From the NCBI GenBank assembly GCA_036898165.1, contig CM072534.1:7864501-7928500 (forward strand): a stretch of 64,000 bases of DNA, in the 5' to 3' direction. The stretch comes from Silybum marianum (Eukaryota; Streptophyta; Magnoliopsida; Asterales; Asteraceae). The position numbers and the translations under genes were made by a program. Every line of letters begins with the position of its first letter. Position 1 is the first letter of the stretch. Shown in pieces: positions 34,169-43,900 of the stretch. The notes below the pieces were generated by a model, which saw only the letters and a program-made list of their open reading frames with translations, was not told where the DNA came from and did no database searches.

Positions 34169-34642
34169 TGTTGGAGGATTTCAAACAATAGGGAGAAAAA
34201 GAATATTGCAGAAAATAAACCCGGATAAAGAAGTAAGATCGTGTGAGAGCTCGCTTTCCTTAAGAGGTATTTCGACCATATATGCCCGGGTATCACAAAT
34301 TTCTGTCGAGGATAATCTCAATTCTCGGTATCGATAATGGCATATATCAATCCTCTTTATACCACAAGAAAACCATAACCGATTATGCATTAATACTGAT
34401 AATAATACCTAGATTAATGAGATTAGTTGTTGGACAAAATTAGAGGGAGTTACCAAAAAAAACTCATCAGTTTCAAACTGATACACGGAGCACGACCAGT
34501 GCCAATTCAAAGAAGAAAAGAGCACGGCGGTGCCAAACTTTTGGTTTCAGCGCACGACCCGTGCGATTTTCTTGAATGAAAATGCACGACCAGTGCTAAA
34601 GCTTTTGTGCCTTAGTAAATTGACAAACAACACCGCCCAACA
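34169..34642 (-). repeat. Copia-1 5' LTR
   Basis: On the minus strand it begins TGTTGGGCGG at 34642 and ends CCTCCAACA at 34169, giving the TGTTGG...CCAACA ends also seen in Copia-C. The segment ACCCGGGCATA, GGTCGAAATA and CTCACACGAT is shared in order with the Copia-C LTR, showing common origin despite divergence elsewhere. Confidence 0.85.
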
Positions 34643-34823
34643 ATCCTGAGTTCTTGCTGTTAAAAAAAACAGTCCCGGGTTCTAGTTAGTTTACACGAGT
34701 GTGAACTCCATACCTCGTATTTCATGTTATAGCTTAACTATTAATCCCATTATTATCATGTTAATTCATTTTTTAAAACGCATCGATGATTTCACTAAAA
34801 TCACCAATAACCAATACATTTGT

Positions 34824-35020
34824 ACATTTGTTAACCACAAGGCTTGTGGCGTACTGGTTAAGACTTGTGAGGGATGAGGCTAGATAACCCATCTACCCAG
34901 GTTCGAATCCAGGCGCAAACAACTTGTGGCCATTGGGGAATTATCTCAGGGTAGCATGCTTTAGCAGTCTTAAATTTCCCAGGGATTAGTCTAGGAAATT
35001 GCCTAGGATACCCTTTCCAA
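34824..35020 (+). mobile_element. tRNA-derived SINE
   Basis: A pol III A-box-like TGGCGTACTGG (34847-34857) and a consensus B box GGTTCGAATCC (34900-34910) lie in a ~197-bp unit ending TTTCCA. Flanking near-identical repeats AACCAATACATTTGT (34809-34823) and AACCAATATATTTGT (35021-35035) are the target duplication. The 3' half recurs at 54850-54960. SINEs are transcribed by pol III and mobilised by LINE enzymes. Confidence 0.85.
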
Positions 35021-35033
35021 AACCAATATATTT

Positions 35034-35102
35034 GTTACAACCATGGACGTTGTATATGCTTTGAACCGCCAGGTATGTACTCTCTACATCTTTGGTGGGT
35101 AA
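35034..35102 (+). pseudogene. Histone H4 C-terminal fragment
   Basis: The frame reads VTTMDVVYALNRQVCTLYIFGG followed by TAA. Compared with the near-invariant end of histone H4, 17 of 22 residues agree and the stop falls at the same place. Substitutions at normally fixed sites (Lys to Asn; Gly-Arg to Val-Cys; Gly to Ile) indicate a pseudogene. The upstream ~80 codons are absent: the SINE and its duplication abut the fragment. H4 packages nucleosomal DNA; this remnant cannot. Confidence 0.8.
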
Positions 35103-35950
35103 AAGAAATCAATTAATTCTTGGTTTCTAGGGTTCTTGTTTTGGTAGCGAGGTTTTCATCTCTGTCTGTAAATGAGCTTAGTGGAGTTCGCTGGTACATT
35201 TCTAATTTAATATCTCAAAATTGTGTCTGATTCAAGGCTGATCTAATATAAGCTTTACATTATTTTCGTTAAAAGTTTATTTAAGATTTAATCTAATTTT
35301 TTAGTCGTATTTAGTGCTCAAAATGTTGGAAGCAACTCAGAAGAACATACGAAAGGTACACATGTAGAAACAGAAATAATGTTGAGGCCTGTGTTAATCA
35401 CAATGTCCTTAAAACAAATCCATCACACTATTGGACGTTTATTTCCCTCGATACAACAACATCAAAGGTTTTTCGAGACCGCCTAACCGAGCTAGGACCG
35501 GAGTTTACGTTGACAGTGACATGCAACAATTAATTTGGTATTTAAATAGAAAATTAAAACTGTTTTAAACAATTTTAATTCTACCATGAATTCATCAGTT
35601 ATGAAAAAGATTTTTTTTAGCAAAATGTGTCTGAACTTTTACACAGCTGCAATTAACCTAAACCAATATCAGTTTACATTGTTTCAACTTGTAAACTCAT
35701 TTTCGCGTCACTCATCCACCTATGTAGGATGGCTTAAATAACCTTTTACCGACTTCAATGTCCTTTCAAGTACCCTACTTAACTTGTTGATTAATTTCTC
35801 AGGAATTCCGATTTTGATGTTCAATATACCGAAACGAAGGTATCACGGAGAAGAACGCAAAGTTATGATACTCTACATAATGTGAGATTATATAAGTTCC
35901 AAAATTTACGTTCCGAAATGGGCAAAAACCTATTTTTCCAACATAAAATG
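35103..35950. other. Unassigned AT-rich DNA
   Basis: No gene, tRNA or recognised element. The first ~150 bases may be former 3' flank of the H4 fragment. Confidence 0.4.
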
Positions 35951-38145
35951 CTAGCTAATGAGATTTTTGTAAAAATAGGGGTCTTTGAAAAAGATTTGTA
36001 GAAGTAGGGGTGTTTGATAATTGTTTGTAGAAATAGGGTTGTTTTGAAGGAGCCCACCATTTTTATAATTTGATTATAAGAATTTACATTTTTAACCCTT
36101 ATGTATTTATATATTTTACCCTCTAACTTACATATTCCTTATATTGTAATATATTAAATATTGGTATCAATTTGAATGCATAATTGAGATTTGTTTAATT
36201 ATATAATTTGCAAAAAATAAAACATGTATTTTAAATAAATTAATTCATACATAATATATAATAAGGGTTAGATATGAAAATTTTATAAAATATGGATATA
36301 AATAAAAAAGAAGAGTTAAATACAAATTTGGTCCTTGTGGTTTACATAAATTAATGTATAAGGTCCCTGAACTTTCTTTTTAACGAATAGCATCCCTATG
36401 GTTTCATTTTTATAACAAATATGGTCCCTCCTACTAACACCGTTAGTTTAAGTGGTGTTAGTGAAGGGTAGTTTAGTCTATTAACTTTTCCTCTCCATTT
36501 ACTTTCATTCTCATAACACATATGGCCCCTCCATCAACTTTCATTTTATTAACAAATTTGGTCCTTCCATTACTTTCAATTTTATAACAAATTTGGTCTC
36601 TCATTTTAATTAACATACATAAAAAAATGGTTAAATAGATAAAAAAAAATTAACTAATTTACTTAAACTAATTAATATACACTAAAAATGATTATAATAA
36701 AAGAATAAATTAATAAACATATAAAAATCCTATAATTCAGATTATTAGTATTATTTTAGTGATTAGTAAAACATTTGACTGGTAAAATTTAACACTAATG
36801 CTATCTTTAGCAATTTCGGTTAAAAACGGTCTATCTACTTTAACCTTAAAAAAATACATATTTTGAATGGTTTGGTCAATTACAAATCTTATTGGATTGT
36901 TTACCAACACAAAATTATGTAAGTATTGATTGAATAAAATTCATTTAATATTTACATAAATTGTGTTGATAAACGATTTAATAGGACTTTTTGAGTGTCT
37001 GGATAAAGTACTTATATCGGTGTCAAACTAATAATTAGGTGTTTTTCAAGAAGGTACAACATTCTAACTTATAATAAGTTGATAAAAAAATTTATAGGAA
37101 AAACATAAGTTGTTTCAAATAATCTATCTCAAACACCCCCTAATTATTTAACTCTCAAATATTCTAATAACTATAAATAAAAGTAGACTATTTATTCACT
37201 AAAAATAGTATTTGCAACTTGAAATTACGATAAAGACAATCGCATTTAAAATTCAGATCAAAATATTTTTTAGTGTGTTTTTTAAAGTAGAAAGCTTAAA
37301 TACGTAAAAAACTATTAGATGTATTTGATCCAATAAATATGATTAATTTCATTTTTTGTACCTAAAAGCAATAAGTTAATCTTTTATATTTTATTAAAAA
37401 TTTATTTTGAAAAGGTAAATTGATAGACCATTTCTATCGAAATTGTTAAATATAGCCTTAGTGTTAAATTTTAACAGTCAAATTTTTTGCTAATCACTAA
37501 AATAATACTAATAATCTAAATTATAACATTTCTATATATTTTTTAATTTATCCTTTAACTATAGTCGTTTTTAGTGTGTATTAATTAGTTTAAGTAAATT
37601 AGTAAATTTATATTTTTATATCTATTTAACTATACTAATTTTTCTTGTATTTCAATTAAAATGAGGGACAAATTTGTTATAAATTGAAGGTAGAGGAAGG
37701 ATCAAATTTGTTATTAAAATAAAAGTTGATAGAGGGACCATATGTGTTATGAGAATGAAATTAAATGGAGAAAAAAAGTTAATAGACTAAACTACCCTTC
37801 CCTAACAACACCAGTTTAACTAACAGTGTTAGTAGGAGGGATCGTATCCGTTATAAAAGTGAAACTATAGGGATGCTCTTTGTTAAAAAGAAAGTTCAGG
37901 GACCTTATCCATTAATTTATGTAAACCACAGGGACCAAATTTGCATTTAACTCAAAAAAAGATGTAAGTTAGAGGATAAAATCCATAAATACCTAAGGAT
38001 TAAAAATGAAAATTCTTGTAATAGATTATAAAAGTGGTGGGCCTCCTCATAACAACACTATTTCTACAAACAATTATCAAACACCCTTACTTCTACAAAC
38101 CTTTATCCGAAGACCCCTATTTTTACAAAAATCTCGCTAACCAAC
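35951..38145. mobile_element. Large foldback palindrome (~2.2 kb)
   Basis: The left arm (~35951-36850) is matched in inverted orientation by the right arm (~37410-38145). Pairs include GATTTTTGTAAAAATAGGGG/CCCCTATTTTTACAAAAATC, GGTCCCTGAACTTTC/GAAAGTTCAGGGACC and ATTTTAGTGATTAG/CTAATCACTAAAAT. The left arm holds ~190 extra bases at ~36120-36305. The loop (~36860-37400) is AT-rich without coding motifs. The two mirror-image small ORFs at 35863-36060 and 38034-38381 are just the arms. The class (Mutator-like or Foldback) is unassigned. Confidence 0.82.
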
Positions 38146-38514
38146 TTGCAAGGATTTGGAGCTTTAAACTCCAATTCAATCATCTATGTATTCATGTAAT
38201 CACACTGTGTTCTTCACCATTCCTAAATCATAATAATTCCTTATATACATCCTATGATTTGTCAAGTAGTTGCTTATCTGTATTACCTACTTTAGTTCTT
38301 GTATTCTTGAAGCCCTTTAAAATTCATAAATCTGAAACACATGTTAATGACTTAATAGATGAGTTTTTATACACGGACTGACTATAATTCTTATTTAGAA
38401 AATCATCTAGCTAGGCTATATTCTAGCTAGCTTTTGATGATTTGGTCAATGCCCTTGTTTTCATTTTTCTTTATCATTTCCAAAACATTTGTTGGGTATA
38501 CCAAATAAAGGGGT
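38146..38514. other. Unassigned DNA right of the palindrome
   Basis: The tail of an open frame runs to ~38381 but has no recognisable domain. I see no supported gene. Confidence 0.35.
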
Positions 38515-38751
38515 GTTTACAGACGCATATCCGATAAGCGCTTACTGTCAATAGTCACTATTCTTACTTACCTTGTAACCAAGTAAGTGCTTACCCGGTA
38601 AGAGTCATCGCCCTTCTTACCTATCAGGTATGACTTATTTGACTCTTGGCTTTCTTCTTACCGGGTAAGATTATCGGTCCTTGTTATGCTCACCCGATAA
38701 GTTAATTGAACTAGTAAGCGTTTACCAAGGTAAGTGTTTAGTAAATGGACA
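38515..38751. repeat. Possible MITE with CTTACCGGGTAAG repeats
   Basis: The ~240-bp stretch begins GGGGTGTTTACAGAC and ends GTAAATGGACACTAA, weakly inverted with respect to each other. Inside are multiple CTTACC and GGTAAG words that can pair. No clear target duplication was found. Confidence 0.4.
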
Positions 38752-39250
38752 CTAAGTTTGTTATTGAAGAACCTCTTGTAATATCTACAATCCAAGAGGA
38801 TGACTTAGAGGAAGGGTACAAGTTACAACTTAAAAAATTGCAGCTATGTTGCCCATTGACTCAACTACTAATTATCTTGTACAATTGTATTAATGTATTA
38901 TCAATTATCTTGTACAATTGTACTCTAGTACTTAGAATTCTCCCTTTGCTACTAGGGATAGGTACCGACAATTTGCATGGATATCAATGAGATCTAATAA
39001 TTATGTTTTTCCATTTGTTTTTATTTTGAACATTTCTCAACAGAATGTTGTGGTAATATGCATGCCTTTATATATGTTAATATCTCTAGTTGTTACTTGT
39101 TATGAAGAGGGAGAACAACAAATTGTGGTAAAAGTATTGGTATTGCTTATGCACGACAAGAAACCTTGCTGCTGAAGATATATTAAAATCAAATAGAGTT
39201 GTACTTGTATATATATATATATATAGTAGATTTTGAGTAGTAAACTATAA
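38752..39250. other. Unassigned DNA with a TA microsatellite
   Basis: Short frames at 38745-39175 show no domain. A TA dinucleotide run lies at ~39208-39225. The repeat ATTATCTTGTACAATTGTA occurs twice near 38870-38920. Confidence 0.5.
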
Positions 39251-39683
39251 CGTTGTATTCTCGAGTTTTTTTAAGGAAAGAAAACAAAAGAAAGGAGAGG
39301 GAAATAAGAGAAAAGAAAAAGAAGGAAAAGAAAGTAATTTTTTTATTTGTGTTCTTAAGATTGTAGAGAGTGGAAGGAAAGAGAATTAAAGAAAATAAAT
39401 TTTCATGTTATTGAGTAGGAGAGAAAGGAATAAAAAGATGTCATTTTTACTAATATATCCTTATTTATTTTATAGTAGAGAATGTAATTGGTAGGTAAAT
39501 GAGTAATTTTATAAATATTTTCTAATTATTATAAAAAAAATTCTTTCTTTCCAAAACTTTCCTCCCATGTTTGGGAGGAAAGTTTTGGGAGGAAAATTAA
39601 AAGGATTTTTCTTTCTTTTCCTTCCCTTCTCTCCTTTCCTTCCTTTTTTTTTTCCTTACTAAAAAAAACTCGAGAACACAGCC
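39251..39683. mobile_element. Harbinger-type MITE
   Basis: The 433-bp element has inverted ends (CGTTGTATTCTCGAG left; CTCGAGAACACAGCC right) and TAA duplications at 39248-39250 and 39684-39686. Purine-rich left and pyrimidine-rich right halves can fold together. Its right terminus matches the terminus at 2739-2754 beside the Harbinger transposase, a candidate partner family. Confidence 0.78.
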
Positions 39684-39699
39684 TAAGTAAAGTAACTAA

Positions 39700-40648
39700 G
39701 GTGACGCTTGTTTTTTAAAAGGTGCTGAAGTCTGAAATCTGAAAATTATAGAAAAACAAACAATTTGAATGTGAGAATGTTTGACCGATTCAGATATAAG
39801 AGGTAATTAAGAGCTTAAAAAGAAAAAAACAAACAAAGCCTAAGGTTGTGTTTGTTTTTTCAAAATAAGCTCTTAATACCCTCTTAAGTCTGATTCGGTC
39901 AGACATTTGGGTATTCAGAGCGTTTTTTTTTATTTTATAAATAAGAGCTTAAAACATCTAATCTACCTCTGAAATTTTAAGTGGTTGAGAAAACTCTGAA
40001 AACCTCTTATTTTGAAACATTGCGGTGCGTCCACCCTCTTCCCTCCTAGAGTGAAATCGACGTTTCTAAACTCAGGTCACCATGGCGAACCACACCGGTG
40101 CATTGGTCAGACGGCGAACGGCAAACAGAGCACACCGGTTGATTTTTGCTTCTGCTGTTACTTGGCTTCTGCTTCTGCTAACTTTGCATTATTGTCTCTT
40201 CTAAACTTTGCATTCTTTCGTCTTCCATAACTTGATTTCTACTTTTTGTGGGATGTTTATTTACAAGAGATATGCTAATGTAGAGTGTAGGCTATAGCAA
40301 TCTTTTTTTCAACTTGCAGGTTTTACTTTGGTACTTCCTTTGGGAAGTACATAGAAGCATGATTACTTTTATAAAGATTACTTTTTCTAAAGAACCTAGT
40401 TTGGTTTTTCTAAAGAGTCTAGTTTGGTTTTTAACATGTAAGTTTAATTTTGGTACTTCATTTGTTGTTTACATTTGCTTTACAAGGAGTTTAGTTTGGT
40501 TTTAGATTTAGATTTCAGACGTTTTTCAGTTTATAAAAACAAACAGTTTTACTAATTCAGATTTCAGATTTCAGGCTTCAGCACCTATTATAAATCAGAA
40601 GTAAATCAGACTTCAGACTTCAGTACCTCTTAAAAAACAAACGCCACC
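39700..40648. mobile_element. Non-autonomous TAA-duplicating DNA element (949 bp)
   Basis: Inverted ends GGTGACGCTTGTTTTTT and AAAAAACAAACGCCACC are flanked by TAA at 39697-39699 and 40649-40651. Sub-terminal inverted sequence continues (TGAAGTCTGAAATCTGA against TCAGACTTCAG). A second, internal inverted repeat centred near 39842 (AAAACAAACAAAGCC / AAGGTTGTGTTTGTTTT) suggests a nested relative. The 3-bp TAA duplication favours PIF/Harbinger over hAT. No transposase is visible. Confidence 0.72.
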
Positions 40649-41326
40649 TAAGTGTTTGAAAAATATACGCTTATGTTTACTTTTACTTCTTTAGCTTAAA
40701 TGGATGAGCTTTCATGCATTGTTCTTTATATATCATTGGTAAAAAAAATTAGGGGGAGTTCGGTTCAATAGGAATGAAAATGAGAATGAATTTGTATTTC
40801 CCCTAAATTTAATCTGGAACCAAAATTTAGGATTATTGAGGAATGGATCTATTATATCATATTATATTAAACCAAACAGTTTTATTTTATTTTCATCCTC
40901 ATTCAAAACTGCTCAATACCCTTAGTTGTATACGATTTAGTTTCGAAAATCTTGTCCAAATTTCTTGTTTTAGAGCTAAATTGAGTGATTTGGAGTGTGT
41001 TGTCTAGATTATTGGCTCATATTTTAGACTTTAAAGTTTATAAAAACAAAATAGTATTATTGATTAAGATTTCAATCTTCAGCACCACTTTTATAAATTA
41101 AAAGTGAAATCAGACTAACACATCTTAACGCCGCCAAAGTCTACCAATAGGGGAAAATGCTTATATTTTTAGTTCGTGCTATATTTGTGACATGCCCTTG
41201 AATGCCAAAGTGAAAAGAAGCTGAAGATAAATTTGAGTTTATATAGAGTAGCCGATGATAATAGTTACAAATTAAACAAAACTAATAAACTAAAATCAAC
41301 AACAATTAGATTAAAAAAGCCTTTGT
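40649..41326. other. Intergenic DNA with MITE remnants, 3' of the F-box gene
   Basis: About 40755-40905 begins GTTCGGTTCAATAGGAATG and ends TTTTCATCCTCATTC, like a small degraded MITE. Positions 41030-41125 resemble the right terminus of the 39700-40648 element (CTTCAGCACCACTTTTATAAA). The 3' untranslated region of the F-box gene must lie near 41200-41326; I see no clear AATAAA. Confidence 0.45.
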
Positions 41327-42466
41327 TTACTTAATATATCGATCGAGTGACACAAAAGTCTCGACGTATTTCCCTCTTGCCGGGATATCCATGCCAATAT
41401 ACGAACACAACTCTTCTTTCGTATGTGTCTCTAGATCTACTTTGTAAACGTAACCTTTCTCGTTCGAATGCATTAGCCAATTTCCGTTCTTCATCACGTG
41501 CAACGGCTGCTGAAACCAAGGAAAAGACGGTTTCGTGAAATAAGTTACCACCTTTCTCCAATCTCCATCTCCATCTATCTTCCACATCTCAATTGCCCGA
41601 TAAGGTCCTCTAGAATTTCCCTTTGCAATATAATAAAAGTGAATGCACCCTCTTACAACCATGAAATTCGACCACCATGTCCTTCGATTTTCAAAAGGAG
41701 TTGCTATCTCATTGAACTTTTCGGTCTTCATATCGAACGTTATAATCGAATATGACCGTGAACTTAACGTTCCTTTCTTGACTCCTTTTATGAAATAGAG
41801 TTTTTCATTCAACACAATACTTGGCTGCCAACATTCCGAAAACCCGTAGGGTATACGTTGGATATTAAGGTCATTGACCTTTCTCCATGAGTCGGATTTC
41901 AACGAGTATATATAAACATCGCAATCATAGGTTACACGTAGAAGCTTGTAGTCATCTTCAGAACAACTGTGATACAACCCGAATGCTCTTCCGGTGCTAG
42001 TGTAGCATTCTTCATCAGAATCTCTTCTAGATAACGTCTTATATTCACCCGTTAAAGGATTCCATAAAATTAAATCGGAGTATTCAGTATCATATTTTAT
42101 CTTCTTTATGCCTACACATACCAATCCATTTAGAGATGCTATAATCGTCATGTTTTCGGGTTTGGCTTCGAATGGCAAAGAGCGGGCGGCGGATAAACCG
42201 TCTTCAGGTGCTTCGCAGTCGATGGTGCGGAAGTTGTACGGTGGTGTGGTGGACATGACAAGAACTTTGTGGCGGTTTTGATGGCGGTCATGGTGGCGGT
42301 GCAGATCGGAAAACATTGGTGTTGTTAAGAATGACTGCCATTGTTTGCAAACACAGTGAAATCGGAGTACGGATTTGGCCGGAAGCCGTGGTAGTATGTG
42401 GAAGAAAAGGATTTCCGGTGGAAGCTCCGGCGAGATGATCTTACGGGAAGGGTGGAGATCCGCCAT
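41327..42466 (-). CDS. F-box protein with FBA-type associated domain
   Basis: A single-exon open frame of 379 codons starts at ATG 42466 and ends with TAA at 41327-41329. Residues ~13-55 form an F-box (LPPEILFFHILPRLPAKSVL, then FHCVCKQWQSFL), the part that binds SKP1 in SCF ubiquitin ligases. Residues ~105-340 match the F-box-associated (FBA/kelch-like) layout, with SLNGLVCVG, DLILWNPLTGEYKTL, DVYIYSLKSDSWRKV and WWSNFMVVRGCIHFY, which probably recognises the substrate. Length and architecture are normal for the large plant F-box family. The frame is uninterrupted, unlike every transposon frame here. The specific target cannot be inferred. Copia-C lies ~600 bp upstream, in divergent orientation. 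Confidence 0.92.
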   Translation of the reverse strand: MADLHPSRKIISPELPPEILFFHILPRLPAKSVLRFHCVCKQWQSFLTTPMFSDLHRHHDRHQNRHKVLVMSTTPPYNFRTIDCEAPEDGLSAARSLPFEAKPENMTIIASLNGLVCVGIKKIKYDTEYSDLILWNPLTGEYKTLSRRDSDEECYTSTGRAFGLYHSCSEDDYKLLRVTYDCDVYIYSLKSDSWRKVNDLNIQRIPYGFSECWQPSIVLNEKLYFIKGVKKGTLSSRSYSIITFDMKTEKFNEIATPFENRRTWWSNFMVVRGCIHFYYIAKGNSRGPYRAIEMWKIDGDGDWRKVVTYFTKPSFPWFQQPLHVMKNGNWLMHSNEKGYVYKVDLETHTKEELCSYIGMDIPARGKYVETFVSLDRYIK

Positions 42467-43061
42467 TAATGTCGATGTTTAATTCGTGGAAATCGGAATG
42501 GGATATGGGTTTGTAATTAAATAAAAACGCAGAGGTGTTTGTAAATTTAATAGTAATCAATATCTAAAATTATGGAGTTTATCTCTTTAAATTCTTATTA
42601 AATATTAGTTATTTTGTTTAACTTGGAAAGGAAATATATGTATATATATGGTAATTAAATCGTAATTATTAAAAAAGGGTTTCTATTGTATAAGTTTACA
42701 TGACATTTGTTTTTAGCCGATCACGGTTTTTAATTTATGGAAAGTAATTATCGAATTTTTGCCAATACTGTGTAGTAATATATGGTTTTTTAATTTTCAA
42801 AGTTTATAAATAATTATGGTATATATAATTTGTATAAATTGCTTCGAGGAGCTGCTTGATCATTATGTTGGGTTGCGATTGATTGGGAAGCCTTTGTGTA
42901 TGTATGAATGTAATTATATATTTGATTATATAAGTATTATAATATAATTCAATTAGTTGTATTAATTAATAAGTTTATTTTTTAAAGAAAAATAGAGTAA
43001 AGTAGCAAAAAAAAATGCTCCTTGGGATTTTTCATTTTTAACGGTCCTTAGAGAAGTGGAT
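42467..43061. other. F-box gene upstream region, shortened by Copia-C
   Basis: No gene. It must hold the F-box promoter: on the minus strand an AT-rich TATA-like TTTTTATTTAATT lies ~55-70 bp before the ATG. AT-rich repeats and a TATATATG run at ~42640 fill the rest. Copia-C's target site CAAAT is at 43062-43066. Confidence 0.45.
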
Positions 43062-43066
43062 CAAAT

Positions 43067-43872
43067 TGTTGGTGATTTTAGTGTCACCGGTCCATTTATG
43101 TGATTGGAAATAACATGATGTCTATATGGGTTTTATACTGTGATCTAATTCAAGTAAGGTGGTGCGGAGTGCATGCTTGTTATAAGACGAGTATGAACCC
43201 GGTCGTGCTGTTATAGGACTTGGAGTAAATAAGTGAGTTTGAAGAAGTGAGCTTGAATAAGTGAGCTTGAATAAGTGAGCTTGACAAGTGAGATTGAAAA
43301 GTCAGCTTGAAAGTCAGCTTGAAAAGTCAGTTTGAAAGTCAGCTTGAAAGTCAGAGGTTCATTTCTGGACTAAGACCAGAAGCTCTAGATAAAGTCAGCT
43401 TGAAAGTCAGAGGTTCATTTTCTGGACTAAGACCAGAAGCTCTAGATGGTCAGTTTTCTGAAACGGTTACTGCACATTAAATGTGCAGTTATTGAGGAGT
43501 TACAAGAAATTTGTAACCTCCATTACTCCTGAATTTCAACCAGCCATGATTAATAATTTCAGTTACAATTTTGAGTATAAATAAGAATCTATACTCATGG
43601 ATTTAGACATGTTTTTGTAGACGATTTGTACATGGTTTTGTGAACAATACTTCCATATACTCTCTAGAAAATTGCTCTCATTTTTGTGCCTAAGAACGAA
43701 AGTGTTTTGAGTCTTATCCCATATTGAATTTCGTGTAACCCGGGCATAGGGTCGAAATATCAATTCGGAAAGTGTCTCACACGATTCTCAATATAATCCG
43801 GTGATCGATTAACCCTTGTTTGCCTACACGGTTCCAACGATCGTTTTGATAGTTGGGACGATTCCCCCAACA
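43067..43872 (+). repeat. Copia-C 5' LTR
   Basis: A TATA box TATAAATAA lies at 43576-43584. Upstream in U3, ~43228-43445 holds tandem GTGAGCTTGA and GTCAGCTTGAAA units and a duplicated ~45-bp block (AGAGGTTCATTT, CTGGACTAAGACCAGAAGC). The segment AAATATCAATTCG at 43755-43767, downstream of the presumed transcription start, pairs with the primer site. Confidence 0.95.
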
Positions 43873-43874
43873 AT

Positions 43875-43887
43875 CGAATTGATATTT
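43875..43887 (+). other. Copia-C putative self-complementary primer site
   Basis: CGAATTGATATTT begins two bases after the LTR. It is the exact reverse complement of 43755-43767 in the same LTR and of the matching segment in the 3' LTR (~49135-49147). It lacks the leading TGG of tRNA-type sites. The LTR segment's 3' end would face the LTR terminus, the correct polarity for priming minus-strand DNA. The gag ATG follows 13 bases later. Function is inferred. Confidence 0.62.
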
Positions 43888-43900
43888 TGTGATGTCGATC

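Larger units (their letters stand above)
2770..34642 (-). mobile_element. Copia-1, outermost element of the nest (truncated, interrupted)
   Basis: A Ty1/copia element reads on the minus strand. Its 5' LTR is at 34169-34642, its gag ATG at 34138, the rest of gag at 3884 downwards and its protease near 2960-2800. Everything after the protease is lost at the boundary with the Harbinger-type sequence at ~2754. Gypsy-1 interrupts it 15-16 codons into gag with the duplication TTGGT at 3885-3889 and 34092-34096. Gag protein similarity and LTR layout put it in the same family as Copia-C at 43067-49251. No terminal target duplication can be checked because its 3' end is missing. Confidence 0.88.

Noticed and set aside
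34840..34912. A tRNA gene
   Set aside because: A and B boxes are present but no cloverleaf with paired acceptor stem can be drawn. The unit has a SINE body and target duplications.
35863..38381. Two related small genes on opposite strands (35863-36060 and 38034-38381)
   Set aside because: They are the mirror-image arms of the foldback palindrome; similarity is at the DNA level and extends outside the frames.
38745..39175. Small host genes in the open frames near 38745-39175
   Set aside because: No recognisable domain, hydrophobic low-complexity translation and repeated words; not supported.
39700..40648. hAT classification of the 949-bp element
   Set aside because: No 8-bp duplication is visible; the flanking TAA on both sides fits PIF/Harbinger better.
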